This document shows positions 1 to 6,324 of a stretch of DNA of 6,324 nucleotides, piece after piece; positions within the stretch are counted from its first letter, which is position 1, and the number at the start of each line of letters is the position of its first letter. Origin of the DNA: Syntrophomonadaceae bacterium (GTDB lineage Bacteria; Bacillota; Dethiobacteria; DTU022); assembly GCA_003552365.1 (NCBI GenBank), contig PUKR01000094.1, positions 1 through 6,324 of the forward strand. Reading direction: 5' to 3'. The position numbers and the translations under genes are program-made. The notes beneath the pieces were generated by a model. That model worked only from the letters and a program-made list of their open reading frames with translations. It ran no database searches and was not told the origin of the DNA.

Positions 1-1793
1 AATTTACCCGCGAGGCATACGGACTGGATCAGTTTGCTACCAGGCGCTATGATGCTACCCAGGCCTTAACCTGGGATGACCTCCAGGATAGCCCGGGAAC
101 GATAAAAAATGTCAGGTTATGGGATTACCGCCCCCTGCTGACTACATTCAACGAACTGCAGGCTATCCGGCCCTATTACCGGTTTGTTGATGTCGATATT
201 GATCGATATGAAGTAAACGACGAATACCGCCAGGTTATGCTCTCACCCAGGGAGCTCGACAAGAGCAGGTTAGCTGAAGAAGCTCAAACCTGGGTAAACT
301 TGCACCTGCAGTATACCCACGGTTATGGCGTGACCATGAGTCCGGTTAACGAAGTCAGTCCCGAAGGCCTTCCCCGCTATTTTCTGAGCGATATTCCGCC
401 TGAAGGTGAACTGGAATTAGACAACCCTTCAATCTATTTCGGTGAATTGACCGACGACTATATTATTGTAAACACCGAAACTGCGGAGTTCCACTATGCG
501 ACAGATGAAGGTGAGAATGAGTTTACCTATTATGACGGTGATGCCGGGATCCCGCTGAATTCTATTTTTAGAAGGGCTATGATGGCCCTGCGCTTTGGTG
601 AGTACCGTATCCTTATTTCCAATGAACTAGATAATGACAGCCGGATGATTTTTGATCGCAACATCCACGAGAGGGTGCGCAAAATAGCGCCGTTCCTGCG
701 CTATGATCGCGACCCTTACATAGCTATCAACGGTGGCCGGTTATTCTGGATCCAGGATGCTTACACGGTTACCGACCGCTATCCTTATTCACAACCTTAT
801 GAAAATGTTAATTATATCCGCAATTCAGTTAAGGTGGTTATCGATGCATACAATGGAGACGTTAAATTTTATGTAACCGATGATGAAGATCCCATGCTTC
901 AAACATACAGCAATATCTTTCCCGATCTATTTACCCCGATGGAAGAAATGCCGGAAGGATTGATCGGTAATATTCGTTACCCGCTGGATCTTTTTGAAAT
1001 GCAGTCCGAACTGCTGCAGCTTTATCATATTACCGATCCGAACCAGTTTTACAGCCGTGAAGACCTCTGGTCGATTCCCACGGAGAAGGCCTTTGGCCAG
1101 GAGCAGCTGATGGAGCCTTATTATACGATCCTTGAGCTGCCCGGTTATGATGAGCCGGAATATGTTTTGATCCTGCCCTTCACGCCGGATCAGCGAAACA
1201 ACATGATTGCCTGGATGGTGGCCCGCTGTGATCAGCCCAACTATGGGCAGGTAGAGCTGTTCCTGTTTCCCAGGGAAAGGGTGGTGCTTGGCCCGCGGCA
1301 GGTTGAAAACCGGATAGACCAGGATACCGATATTTCTGAACAGTTTACCCTCTGGGGCCAGGTGGGTTCAAGGGTGATCAGGGGCAACTTGCTGGTTTTA
1401 CCAATAAACAATGCCCTGCTTTATGTAGAGCCGATCTTTTTGGAAGCGGATACCGGGGGGCTGCCGGAGCTGGCCAGGGTAATAGTCAGTTATGATGAAA
1501 CTGTAGTAATGGGCAACACCCTTGATCATGCCTTAATCCAGGTGTTTGGCGAAATTGATGAGTTGCCTGCAGAAATACCGGATGATGAGCTGCCCGACGA
1601 TATCGATCTTGATGATCCTTTGCCTGAAATTGATATTGATGTTGAAGCGGAATTGGCCGAGTTGATTCTCCGGGCCAGGGAAGCATACGAACAGGCCCTG
1701 GAAAAACAGCAGGAAGGTGATTGGAGCGGCTACGGCGATAAAATCACTGAATTGGAAAAGATAATTTCCGACATGGAGCGCTTTACTCGATAA
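1..1793 (+). CDS. UPF0182 (COG1615) family membrane protein, C-terminal part
   Basis: The 5' end lies outside the window. The frame is open from base 3, giving 596 visible residues and a TAA stop at 1791-1793. The ATG at 237 is internal (residue 79): the 78 codons before it read as conserved family sequence, for example RLWDYRPLL (residues 38-46), the IRPYYRF stretch (55-61) and DVDIDRY (63-69). After it come YTHGYG (104-109), MSPVNEV and IYFGEL. From family knowledge, UPF0182 proteins are about 900 residues, with several N-terminal membrane helices followed by a large soluble, probably extracytoplasmic, domain; the window would hold only the latter, and no membrane helix is seen. A very acidic, Asp/Glu/Pro/Ile-rich stretch (about residues 516-555) precedes a C-terminal helical segment with the GDWSGYG motif, which matches the usual family ending. 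The molecular function is unknown. It is probably co-transcribed with the next gene, 23 bases downstream. The family call is firm. Confidence 0.93.
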   Translation, partial: FTREAYGLDQFATRRYDATQALTWDDLQDSPGTIKNVRLWDYRPLLTTFNELQAIRPYYRFVDVDIDRYEVNDEYRQVMLSPRELDKSRLAEEAQTWVNLHLQYTHGYGVTMSPVNEVSPEGLPRYFLSDIPPEGELELDNPSIYFGELTDDYIIVNTETAEFHYATDEGENEFTYYDGDAGIPLNSIFRRAMMALRFGEYRILISNELDNDSRMIFDRNIHERVRKIAPFLRYDRDPYIAINGGRLFWIQDAYTVTDRYPYSQPYENVNYIRNSVKVVIDAYNGDVKFYVTDDEDPMLQTYSNIFPDLFTPMEEMPEGLIGNIRYPLDLFEMQSELLQLYHITDPNQFYSREDLWSIPTEKAFGQEQLMEPYYTILELPGYDEPEYVLILPFTPDQRNNMIAWMVARCDQPNYGQVELFLFPRERVVLGPRQVENRIDQDTDISEQFTLWGQVGSRVIRGNLLVLPINNALLYVEPIFLEADTGGLPELARVIVSYDETVVMGNTLDHALIQVFGEIDELPAEIPDDELPDDIDLDDPLPEIDIDVEAELAELILRAREAYEQALEKQQEGDWSGYGDKITELEKIISDMERFTR

Positions 1794-1802
1794 CTGAAAA
1801 CC

Positions 1803-1809
1803 GGGAGAG
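1803..1809 (+). promoter_or_regulatory. Ribosome binding site for the TTG start at 1817
   Basis: GGGAGAG contains the GGAG core at 1804-1807, nine bases before the TTG at 1817. An in-frame TAG (1814-1816) lies immediately upstream of that TTG, so no longer start is possible. The next in-frame ATG (residue 28) would remove the first catalytic Asp. The site therefore decides the start. Confidence 0.75.
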
Positions 1810-1816
1810 ATTATAG

Positions 1817-3493
1817 TTGACAAAACCGGAGTATGATATTTATACTGACGGCGCTTGCTCAGGCAATCCCGGACCGGGCGGCTGGGCGGCGGTAATCATG
1901 CATGGTGATAAAAAGGAAGAGATCAGTGGATATGAAAAAATGACCACCAATCAGCGCATGGAGCTGCAGGCTGCCGTGGAAGCGCTTAAGCAGGTGCCAC
2001 CGGGTAGTAAGGTGAGGTTGCATAGTGACAGCGCTTACCTGGTCAACTGTTTTAACCAGGGTTGGATGACTCGCTGGGAAAAAAATGGCTGGCTGTCCGC
2101 CAAAGGACAGCCAGTGGAGAATAAAGATTTGTGGGAACAGCTGGCGGAATTAACAACAAAAAATAAAGTTGAGTGGATTAAAGTTAAAGGCCACAGCACC
2201 GACCGGTTGAACCAGCGCTGTGACCAGCTGGCCCGGGAGGCAATTGTCGGAGCCGGCGGCGCTGAAAATCGCGAAAATAAAACCGGCTATGCCGGTAATG
2301 AAGAGGCTTGTCCGGGGCCGGATCATTATTTAAGCGAAAACTACAGCACAATGAATGATAAAGCTCCCGGCAGTAAAACCTTTTCAGTCAACCCTAAAAA
2401 AAGAAGAATCGGCCTGCTGACCGGCGGTGGAGATTGCCCCGGATTGAATGCGGTAATCCGGGCGGTAGTTAAAAGCGCAGGTTACAGCTACCACACTGAA
2501 GTAGTAGGCTTTAACGATGGTTTTAGAGGTTTGGTTGAAAATAATGCCGGGTTGATTGATGATTTAGCTGTTTCCGGGATTCTTGCCCGTGGAGGGACGA
2601 TCCTGGGTACTTCAAACCGGGATAACCCTTTTGATTACAGGCCAAGCGGTTCACCGGATTACCGGGATACCGGGCTGGATCGTTCCGGCGACGCTTTGAA
2701 AAACCTGGATAACTGGGGAATCGAATGCCTGGTGGTTATCGGTGGTGACGGCAGCCTGCTTTTAGCGCACCGTTTCAGCGAGCTGGGGGTGCCGGTAATC
2801 GGCATACCAAAAACCATAGACAATGACCTGCCGGCAACCGACGTGACCTTTGGTTTTGACTCAGCGGTTACGACCGCTACTGAAGCTATCGATAAAATTC
2901 ACACTACCGCCGAATCGCATCACCGGGTTATGGTTGTGGAAGTGATGGGGCGTGATGCAGGCTGGATTGCCTTACATGCCGGAATGGCCGGGGGAGGGGA
3001 TATTATTTTAATTCCCGAGCTCCCCTTTGATTATTCATGTATAGTGGATAAGATAAATGAACGCAACCGGTGGGGTAAAAAATTCAGTATCATTGTTGTA
3101 GCTGAGGGGGCCTATCCTGCCGGCACCGGGCCGGTTTATAAAACCAAGGGTTCAATGGAAAGGCTGGGCGGAATCGGGGAAACCGTCGCCCGGGAAATTG
3201 AAATACGCACTGATATGGAAAGCAGGGCTACAGTGCTGGGCCATTTGCAGCGTGGTGGCAGTCCCACCTCCTATGACCGGATCCTGGCTACCCGGTTTGG
3301 ATTTAAAGCCGTTGAGCTATTTTCTGAAGGTTTTTGCAACCGGATGGTCTGTCTTAAGGGTGACAAAATTGATTCTGTGCTTCTCGAAAAAGCGGTTGAA
3401 GGCTCCAAGCAGGTCGATCCCGCGGGAGAACTGGTTAAAGCTGCATTAGCTGTAGGCACTTCATTTGGGGTGCCCCTGGAAGCTTTATCGTAA
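1817..3493 (+). CDS. Fusion protein: RNase HI domain + 6-phosphofructokinase
   Basis: One uninterrupted 558-codon frame carries two full enzymes. Residues 1-143 are RNase HI (endonuclease on the RNA strand of RNA-DNA hybrids). The metal-binding carboxylates are D11 (in YTDGACSGNPGPGGW), E49 (in NQRMEL), D71 (in HSDSAY) and D136, with the catalytic-loop H126; the basic protrusion is present around residues 83-106. Residues 145-193 are a polar linker. Residues 194-558 are phosphofructokinase (fructose 6-phosphate to fructose 1,6-bisphosphate, glycolysis). They show LTGGGDCPG (201-209), GGDGS (309-313), PKTIDND (331-337; catalytic base D335 by alignment to E. coli D127), MGR (377-379), and R470, H476 and R479 matching E. 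coli R243, H249 and R252. Gly312 with Lys332 is the ATP-dependent group III pattern. Each half has its family's normal length, and both look active. It starts at TTG with a good ribosome binding site. The in-frame ATG at 2351 has no Shine-Dalgarno sequence. Domain calls are secure; the physical fusion rests on the sequence being free of indel errors. Confidence 0.9.
   Translation: MTKPEYDIYTDGACSGNPGPGGWAAVIMHGDKKEEISGYEKMTTNQRMELQAAVEALKQVPPGSKVRLHSDSAYLVNCFNQGWMTRWEKNGWLSAKGQPVENKDLWEQLAELTTKNKVEWIKVKGHSTDRLNQRCDQLAREAIVGAGGAENRENKTGYAGNEEACPGPDHYLSENYSTMNDKAPGSKTFSVNPKKRRIGLLTGGGDCPGLNAVIRAVVKSAGYSYHTEVVGFNDGFRGLVENNAGLIDDLAVSGILARGGTILGTSNRDNPFDYRPSGSPDYRDTGLDRSGDALKNLDNWGIECLVVIGGDGSLLLAHRFSELGVPVIGIPKTIDNDLPATDVTFGFDSAVTTATEAIDKIHTTAESHHRVMVVEVMGRDAGWIALHAGMAGGGDIILIPELPFDYSCIVDKINERNRWGKKFSIIVVAEGAYPAGTGPVYKTKGSMERLGGIGETVAREIEIRTDMESRATVLGHLQRGGSPTSYDRILATRFGFKAVELFSEGFCNRMVCLKGDKIDSVLLEKAVEGSKQVDPAGELVKAALAVGTSFGVPLEALS
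2249..2395 (+). other. Interdomain linker of the RNase HI-PFK fusion
   Basis: Residues 145-193 of the fusion match neither enzyme family. The stretch is rich in Gly, Ala, Asn, Glu, Ser and Lys, with no hydrophobic segment, and begins GAGGAENREN. It looks like a flexible tether. A possible separate PFK start (ATG 2351-2353, residue 179) lies inside it, but the preceding bases contain no purine-rich ribosome binding site. Stop codons exist in the other frames (TGA at 2263, TAA at 2331) but none in the coding frame. Confidence 0.6.
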
Positions 3494-3515
3494 AATGTGA
3501 CTGGTCAAGTCCTAT
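3494..3515. other. Convergent intergenic gap
   Basis: Only 22 bases separate the plus-strand stop of the RNase HI-PFK gene from the minus-strand stop of ecfT. Apart from a 4-base inverted match (TGAC tg GTCA, 3498-3507) there is no hairpin followed by a T-run on either strand. No convincing intrinsic terminator is visible here, so transcripts from the two sides may overlap at their 3' ends. Confidence 0.5.
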
Positions 3516-4343
3516 TTATATAAAAGCTTTAAAAGCAGTAAAGATATAGATCATTATGCCGGTGAATACAAGCATAATTACTGCTGCAGCGAAGTCAACC
3601 CTGCCCATGCGCAGGGTTTTCATTTTTGTGCGTCCCTTTCCCCCGGTATAACTGCGGGCATCCATTGCTACGATCAATTCTTCGGCTCTTTTAAAAGCCC
3701 CAATGAACAGGGGCAGAAATACCGGGAAAACTTTTTTCGTCTTTTGAATGAAATTGCCCCGGTCAAAAGCCACCCCGCGAGCCATTTGAGCCTTCATGAT
3801 TTTTTCCAGCTCTTCGGCAAGGATTAAAACAAAACGCAGGGCAATAACCAGGGTCATCACAAGCTCATGGTAAGGTATTCCGATAAAGCGCAGTGGTTTA
3901 AGCAAATTTTCCAGGCCGTCGGTAAGGCTGACCACCGAAGTAGTAAGGGTAAGCAGGGTGGTAACCGAAAAAAGAAACAGCACCCGCATAATGATCAGGT
4001 TGCCCATGTGCAGCCCCGCTTCTGTAGCTTCAAATACCCACCATTGAAACAGGGTGGCGGTACCCGGGGCCTGGTAAAGGAAAAGCTGGAAAACCCACAT
4101 TAAGATTAATACCGGCAGCATGGGTTTTAATCCTCTCAAAGCGTAACCGGGCGGTATCTTTGCAATATAGACCATGCCGGCAAGGAATAGTGCCACCAAC
4201 CCGAACGCCAGGTAAGAGCGGGCCAGTAGTAAAAGCACGATTAATAGGGTGACGCTGATAATTTTTGTCCGTGGGTCGAGGCGGTGCACCGCGCTTTCCC
4301 CGGGCAGGTAAACACCAAGTGTAATGTTTTTGGTCAGTTCCAC
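3516..4343 (-). CDS. ecfT: ECF transporter transmembrane scaffold subunit EcfT
   Basis: This 275-residue integral membrane protein of the EcfT/CbiQ family joins the ATPase pair to the substrate-binding S component. It opens with the family pattern of a short amphipathic stretch followed by HRLDPRTK (residues 20-27). Hydrophobic helices follow at about 28-61, 74-91, 112-136 and 155-175, with a last one at 250-271. The cytoplasmic coupling helices carry the two short Arg motifs that dock into the ATPases: ARG at 188-190 and ARS at 229-231 (the second is more often ARG). Length and topology are normal for the family. The start is GTG (4343-4341), sharing one base with the ecfA2 stop (TAGTG) and preceded by a strong ribosome binding site inside ecfA2. 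It is the last gene of the visible operon. Confidence 0.95.
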   Translation of the reverse strand: MELTKNITLGVYLPGESAVHRLDPRTKIISVTLLIVLLLLARSYLAFGLVALFLAGMVYIAKIPPGYALRGLKPMLPVLILMWVFQLFLYQAPGTATLFQWWVFEATEAGLHMGNLIIMRVLFLFSVTTLLTLTTSVVSLTDGLENLLKPLRFIGIPYHELVMTLVIALRFVLILAEELEKIMKAQMARGVAFDRGNFIQKTKKVFPVFLPLFIGAFKRAEELIVAMDARSYTGGKGRTKMKTLRMGRVDFAAAVIMLVFTGIMIYIFTAFKAFI

Positions 4344-5209
4344 TATTGATGCCCCTCCCTTAAATGCAGAGCAGCGGCAATTTCGCTGATTGCTTCATCT
4401 ACGGTTAATATTCCTCGTGGCAGGTTGAATCCGGCAGATTGCAGGCTGTCTATAATGATGCTTATTTCCGGAAGTTCCAGTCCGATTGAGCGGAGTTTTT
4501 CGGTCCGGGCAAACACTTCCCTGGTGGGCCCGTCCATAATTATCTTTCCGTTATCCATTACCAGCAGCCGTCTGGCAAGCAGGGCGACTTCGTCCATGCT
4601 GTTGCTAATAAACAGGATCGTAATGTTTTGGCTTAAATGCAAGTCTTTTACTACCTTCATTATTTCTTCCCGGCCCCTTGGGTCCAGCCCGGAGGTTATA
4701 TCATCTAAAACCAGGACCTTTGGCCTGCATGCTAAAACCCCGGCGATAGCAGCCCGCCTTTTTTGCCCACCGCTTAAGGCAAAAATGTCCCGGTGGCAAA
4801 AAGTATTAAAATCGAGGCCGACCATTTCCATCGAACCTTTTACCAGCCTGTCAATTTCTTCCTGGGGTAAATTTTGGTTTATGGGTCCAAAGGCGATATC
4901 TTCCCCGACAGTAGGTGCAAACAGCTGGTATTCAGGGTTTTGGAAAACATAACCGACCCGGTGGCGGATAGAAACCAGGTCGGCTTTTTTATCTGCTGTG
5001 TTTTCGTTATCGATCAAAACCCGGCCCTGTCGGGGGATATAAAGAGCATTCAAGTATTGGGCCAAAGTGGTTTTCCCTGAACGGGTTGGGCCGATTAATC
5101 CTACAAACTCGCCATCAGATATGTGAAGGTTAACGTCGAATAGTACTTTATGCTCAAAGGGGGTGCCTGTTTTGTAGCTATGGCTTAAATTTATGACGTC
5201 AATTGGCAT
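4343..5209 (-). CDS. ecfA2: ECF transporter ATPase EcfA2, degenerate ATP site
   Basis: This 288-residue ABC ATPase pairs with EcfA1 to power the ECF importer. The opening, with SHSYKTGTPFEHKVLFDVNL (residues 9-28), is characteristic of EcfA2. The Q-loop (FQNPEYQLF, 89-97), signature LSGGQ (145-149) and D-loop SGLDP (173-177) are canonical. Three ATP-site positions are not. Walker A is GPTRSGKT (40-47), with Arg43 where Gly is usual. The catalytic Glu after Walker B is Asp (LDDITSGLDP, D170), and the following Pro is Ile. The switch His is Asn (ISNSMDE, N203). The rest of the protein, including the usual EcfA C-terminal helical region, is intact and there is no frameshift, so this looks like functional specialisation rather than decay. 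Its ATG (5209-5207) lies inside the ecfA1 end (19-base overlap) without a well-placed ribosome binding site, implying translational coupling. Family assignment is firm; loss of hydrolysis at this site is inferred. Confidence 0.94.
   Translation of the reverse strand: MPIDVINLSHSYKTGTPFEHKVLFDVNLHISDGEFVGLIGPTRSGKTTLAQYLNALYIPRQGRVLIDNENTADKKADLVSIRHRVGYVFQNPEYQLFAPTVGEDIAFGPINQNLPQEEIDRLVKGSMEMVGLDFNTFCHRDIFALSGGQKRRAAIAGVLACRPKVLVLDDITSGLDPRGREEIMKVVKDLHLSQNITILFISNSMDEVALLARRLLVMDNGKIIMDGPTREVFARTEKLRSIGLELPEISIIIDSLQSAGFNLPRGILTVDEAISEIAAALHLREGHQ
4352..4360 (-). promoter_or_regulatory. Ribosome binding site for ecfT
   Basis: On the minus strand AGGGAGGGG lies within the last codons of ecfA2, eight bases before the GTG at 4343. 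It is the strongest Shine-Dalgarno match seen in the window. It supports the GTG start and translation coupled to the end of ecfA2. Confidence 0.8.
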
Positions 5210-6072
5210 AAGCTGGCGATAAACTCCTCGTGGTGAATTATATCGGAAGGCAGATTAAAACCCTCCCTGTTTAATCCTGCAGCCAACCTGGAGGCTACCG
5301 GGTAATCAAGGCCCATTTGTTTGAGTTTCTCTATCTGTTCATCACCCTGCAGGAAAACTTCCCGTGGAGAGCCCTCAACTTTTACAGTACCGCTGTCCAT
5401 GATCAACATGCGGCTGCAGTGAATAACTTCGTTCATAAAGTGGGTAAGCAGGACCAGGGTAATCCCTTCTTCCCGGTTCAGGCGCAGGGAACTTTCCAAA
5501 ACTTCACGCCGGCCGCGTGGATCGAGATGAGCGGTAGGTTCATCTAAAATGATGCATTCGGGCTTCATGGCCAGTACTCCGGCAATGGCTACCTGTTGTT
5601 TTTGTCCGGCGGAAAGGTTATGTGGGGTTTCTTTGCGCAGTTCTTCCAGGTTTAAAATATGCAGGGCCCAGTCAACCCTCTCAATTATCTCTGATTGGGG
5701 AAGGCCGAGGTTTTCGGGGCCGAAGGCGATATCTTCTTCAACTATACTGCTGACAAGTTGATTATCGGGGTTTTGAAAAACCATACCTACTTTTTTGCGG
5801 ATTTCCCCGATATTATTTCGATCATCAGTAGAGAGGCCATTTACTAACACACGGCCGGATGTAGGTGTTAGCAGACCGTTAAAATGCCTGGCCAGGGTAG
5901 ACTTGCCGGATCCGTTTTGCCCGGTTATCGCCAGGATTTCTCCTTTATGTACTGCCATATTGATATTTTGCAATGCTCTAACTTCTTTGCTTGAGCCGGC
6001 CCGGTAAGCGTAAGTCAGGGCAGAGGTTTCAATGATCTTTTCCAAATGATTACAGCTCCGTGGTTTAGTCAT
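5191..6072 (-). CDS. ecfA1: ECF transporter ATPase EcfA1
   Basis: This 293-residue ABC ATPase is the partner of EcfA2. Walker A is GQNGSGKST (residues 51-59), the Q-loop and Q-helix region runs from FQNPDNQL (99-106) to EDIAFGPE (113-120), Walker B is IILDEPT with catalytic E178, the D-loop is AHLDP, and the switch His is H211 (LTHFMNE). The signature is LSAGQ (153-157) instead of LSGGQ, followed by KQQ where KQR is usual. It precedes ecfA2 with a 19-base overlap and follows the S-component gene with an 8-base overlap (ATGACTAA). The ATG at 6072 lacks a close ribosome binding site. A TTG at residue 10 (6045-6043) has GGAG ten bases upstream and would give a start just before the conserved IIETSALTYAY region, as is typical of the family. 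The true start is therefore uncertain by nine codons. Confidence 0.94.
   Translation of the reverse strand: MTKPRSCNHLEKIIETSALTYAYRAGSSKEVRALQNINMAVHKGEILAITGQNGSGKSTLARHFNGLLTPTSGRVLVNGLSTDDRNNIGEIRKKVGMVFQNPDNQLVSSIVEEDIAFGPENLGLPQSEIIERVDWALHILNLEELRKETPHNLSAGQKQQVAIAGVLAMKPECIILDEPTAHLDPRGRREVLESSLRLNREEGITLVLLTHFMNEVIHCSRMLIMDSGTVKVEGSPREVFLQGDEQIEKLKQMGLDYPVASRLAAGLNREGFNLPSDIIHHEEFIASLCQLTS
6056..6059 (-). promoter_or_regulatory. Possible ribosome binding site for an alternative ecfA1 TTG start
   Basis: GGAG on the minus strand lies ten bases before the TTG at 6045-6043. It lies downstream of the ATG at 6072, so it can only serve the shorter start. The spacing is slightly long and the motif short, so this is tentative. 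Confidence 0.35.
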
Positions 6073-6324
6073 TATTTTCAGCAGGCCTGATTCTCCGGAT
6101 TCCTGTGACTAAAATAACCGTAAGGATTGCGGCCAGGATTAATTCCGGGATGCCGTGCAAAACCCCGACTGATATTGATACTTCAGGCGGCAGGTAACCC
6201 CTTAAAGTAGCCATTCCCATTACCAGCACTGTATTGGTAGCAGATCCGGCCGCTCCGGCCAGGATTAAGGGCAGGTAATTAAAGAATTTATATAGACCCC
6301 CTGTCGCTGCAGGTGAAGCTTCAC
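6065..6324 (-). CDS. Probable ECF transporter S component, C-terminal fragment
   Basis: The last 85 residues of a membrane protein run in from the right edge and stop at TAA (6067-6065). The fragment has two hydrophobic helices: about residues 16-40, containing the Gly/Ala/Asn motif GAAGSATNTVLVMGM, and about 50-74, containing GVLHGIPELILAAILTV. A basic, polar tail (GIRRIRPAENND) follows. The Gly-Ser-x-x-Asn-Thr-x-Leu-Val motif in the penultimate helix and the Gly-x-Pro-Glu motif in the last helix are patterns I associate with ECF substrate-binding (S) components. Its position directly before ecfA1, with an 8-base overlap, strongly supports this. It would bind the vitamin or other micronutrient carried by the transporter. 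The substrate cannot be told from this piece, and any riboswitch in front of the gene is outside the window. Confidence 0.78.
   Translation of the reverse strand, partial: EASPAATGGLYKFFNYLPLILAGAAGSATNTVLVMGMATLRGYLPPEVSISVGVLHGIPELILAAILTVILVTGIRRIRPAENND

Noticed and set aside
237..1793. UPF0182 gene starting at the ATG at 237
   Set aside because: The frame is open to the left edge and the 78 upstream codons encode conserved family motifs, so 237 is an internal Met.
1533..1823. 96-codon open frame on the minus strand
   Set aside because: It is antisense to the UPF0182 C terminus and the following RNase HI start; the composition mirrors the acidic stretch and no family is recognisable.
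2351..3493. Separate phosphofructokinase gene starting at the ATG at 2351
   Set aside because: There is no Shine-Dalgarno sequence before it and no stop between it and the RNase HI domain in the same frame. It is kept only as the alternative if an indel error exists.
3498..3535. Possible bidirectional terminator between the convergent genes
   Set aside because: Only 4-base inverted matches and a short AAAGCTTT palindrome are present; no GC-rich stem with a T-run.
3867..4103. 78-codon open frame on the plus strand
   Set aside because: It is antisense to the membrane helices of ecfT, with no ribosome binding site or family resemblance.
4425..4952. 175-codon open frame on the plus strand
   Set aside because: It lies wholly antisense to the well-conserved ecfA2, and its translation (Ser/Ile-rich, no recognisable domain) is what the reverse of an ABC ATPase gives.
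4343..5209. ecfA2 as a decaying pseudogene because of its altered ATP-site residues
   Set aside because: The frame is full length with intact signature, Q-loop, D-loop and C-terminal region, and overlaps tightly with both neighbours. The changes are point substitutions limited to one ATP site, which fits specialisation better than decay.

Overview
The window is chromosomal-type DNA of about 50% G+C, coding from end to end, with no sign of mobile elements, RNA genes or CRISPR. A group II ECF module in the order ecfA1-ecfA2-ecfT, a UPF0182 membrane protein, TTG and GTG starts with GGAG-type ribosome binding sites, and tight overlapping gene ends suggest a Gram-positive anaerobe of the Clostridia or a related Bacillota lineage. 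That placement is inference; there is no taxonomic marker here.

Left half, plus strand. (1) The C-terminal 596 residues of a UPF0182 (COG1615) protein, cut by the left edge. (2) After a 23-base gap, a 558-residue open frame starting at TTG. It joins a complete RNase HI domain (residues 1-143) to a complete phosphofructokinase (about residues 194-558) through a hydrophilic linker of about 50 residues. Both halves keep their catalytic residues. The PFK half has Gly at the E. coli 104 position and Lys at the 124 position, the pattern of ATP-dependent group III enzymes. I know of no described RNase HI-PFK fusion, and this is the most striking feature of the window.

Right half, minus strand, converging on the PFK end with only 22 bases between stop codons. 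Reading leftwards from the right edge come the C-terminal 85 residues of a probable ECF S component (substrate-binding membrane protein), ecfA1, ecfA2 and ecfT. Every junction overlaps (8, 19 and 1 bases), so this is a translationally coupled operon encoding a whole vitamin or micronutrient importer. The S component binds the substrate, EcfT couples it to the ATPase pair, and EcfA1/EcfA2 hydrolyse ATP. The substrate cannot be read from the fragment.

The ATPase pair is unusual. EcfA2 has Arg in its Walker A motif, Asp in place of the catalytic Glu after Walker B, and Asn in place of the switch His. EcfA1 has an altered signature, LSAGQ. In an ABC heterodimer all of these changes fall in the same composite ATP site, while the other site is fully canonical. 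This predicts an asymmetric ECF transporter with one hydrolytic and one degenerate site.
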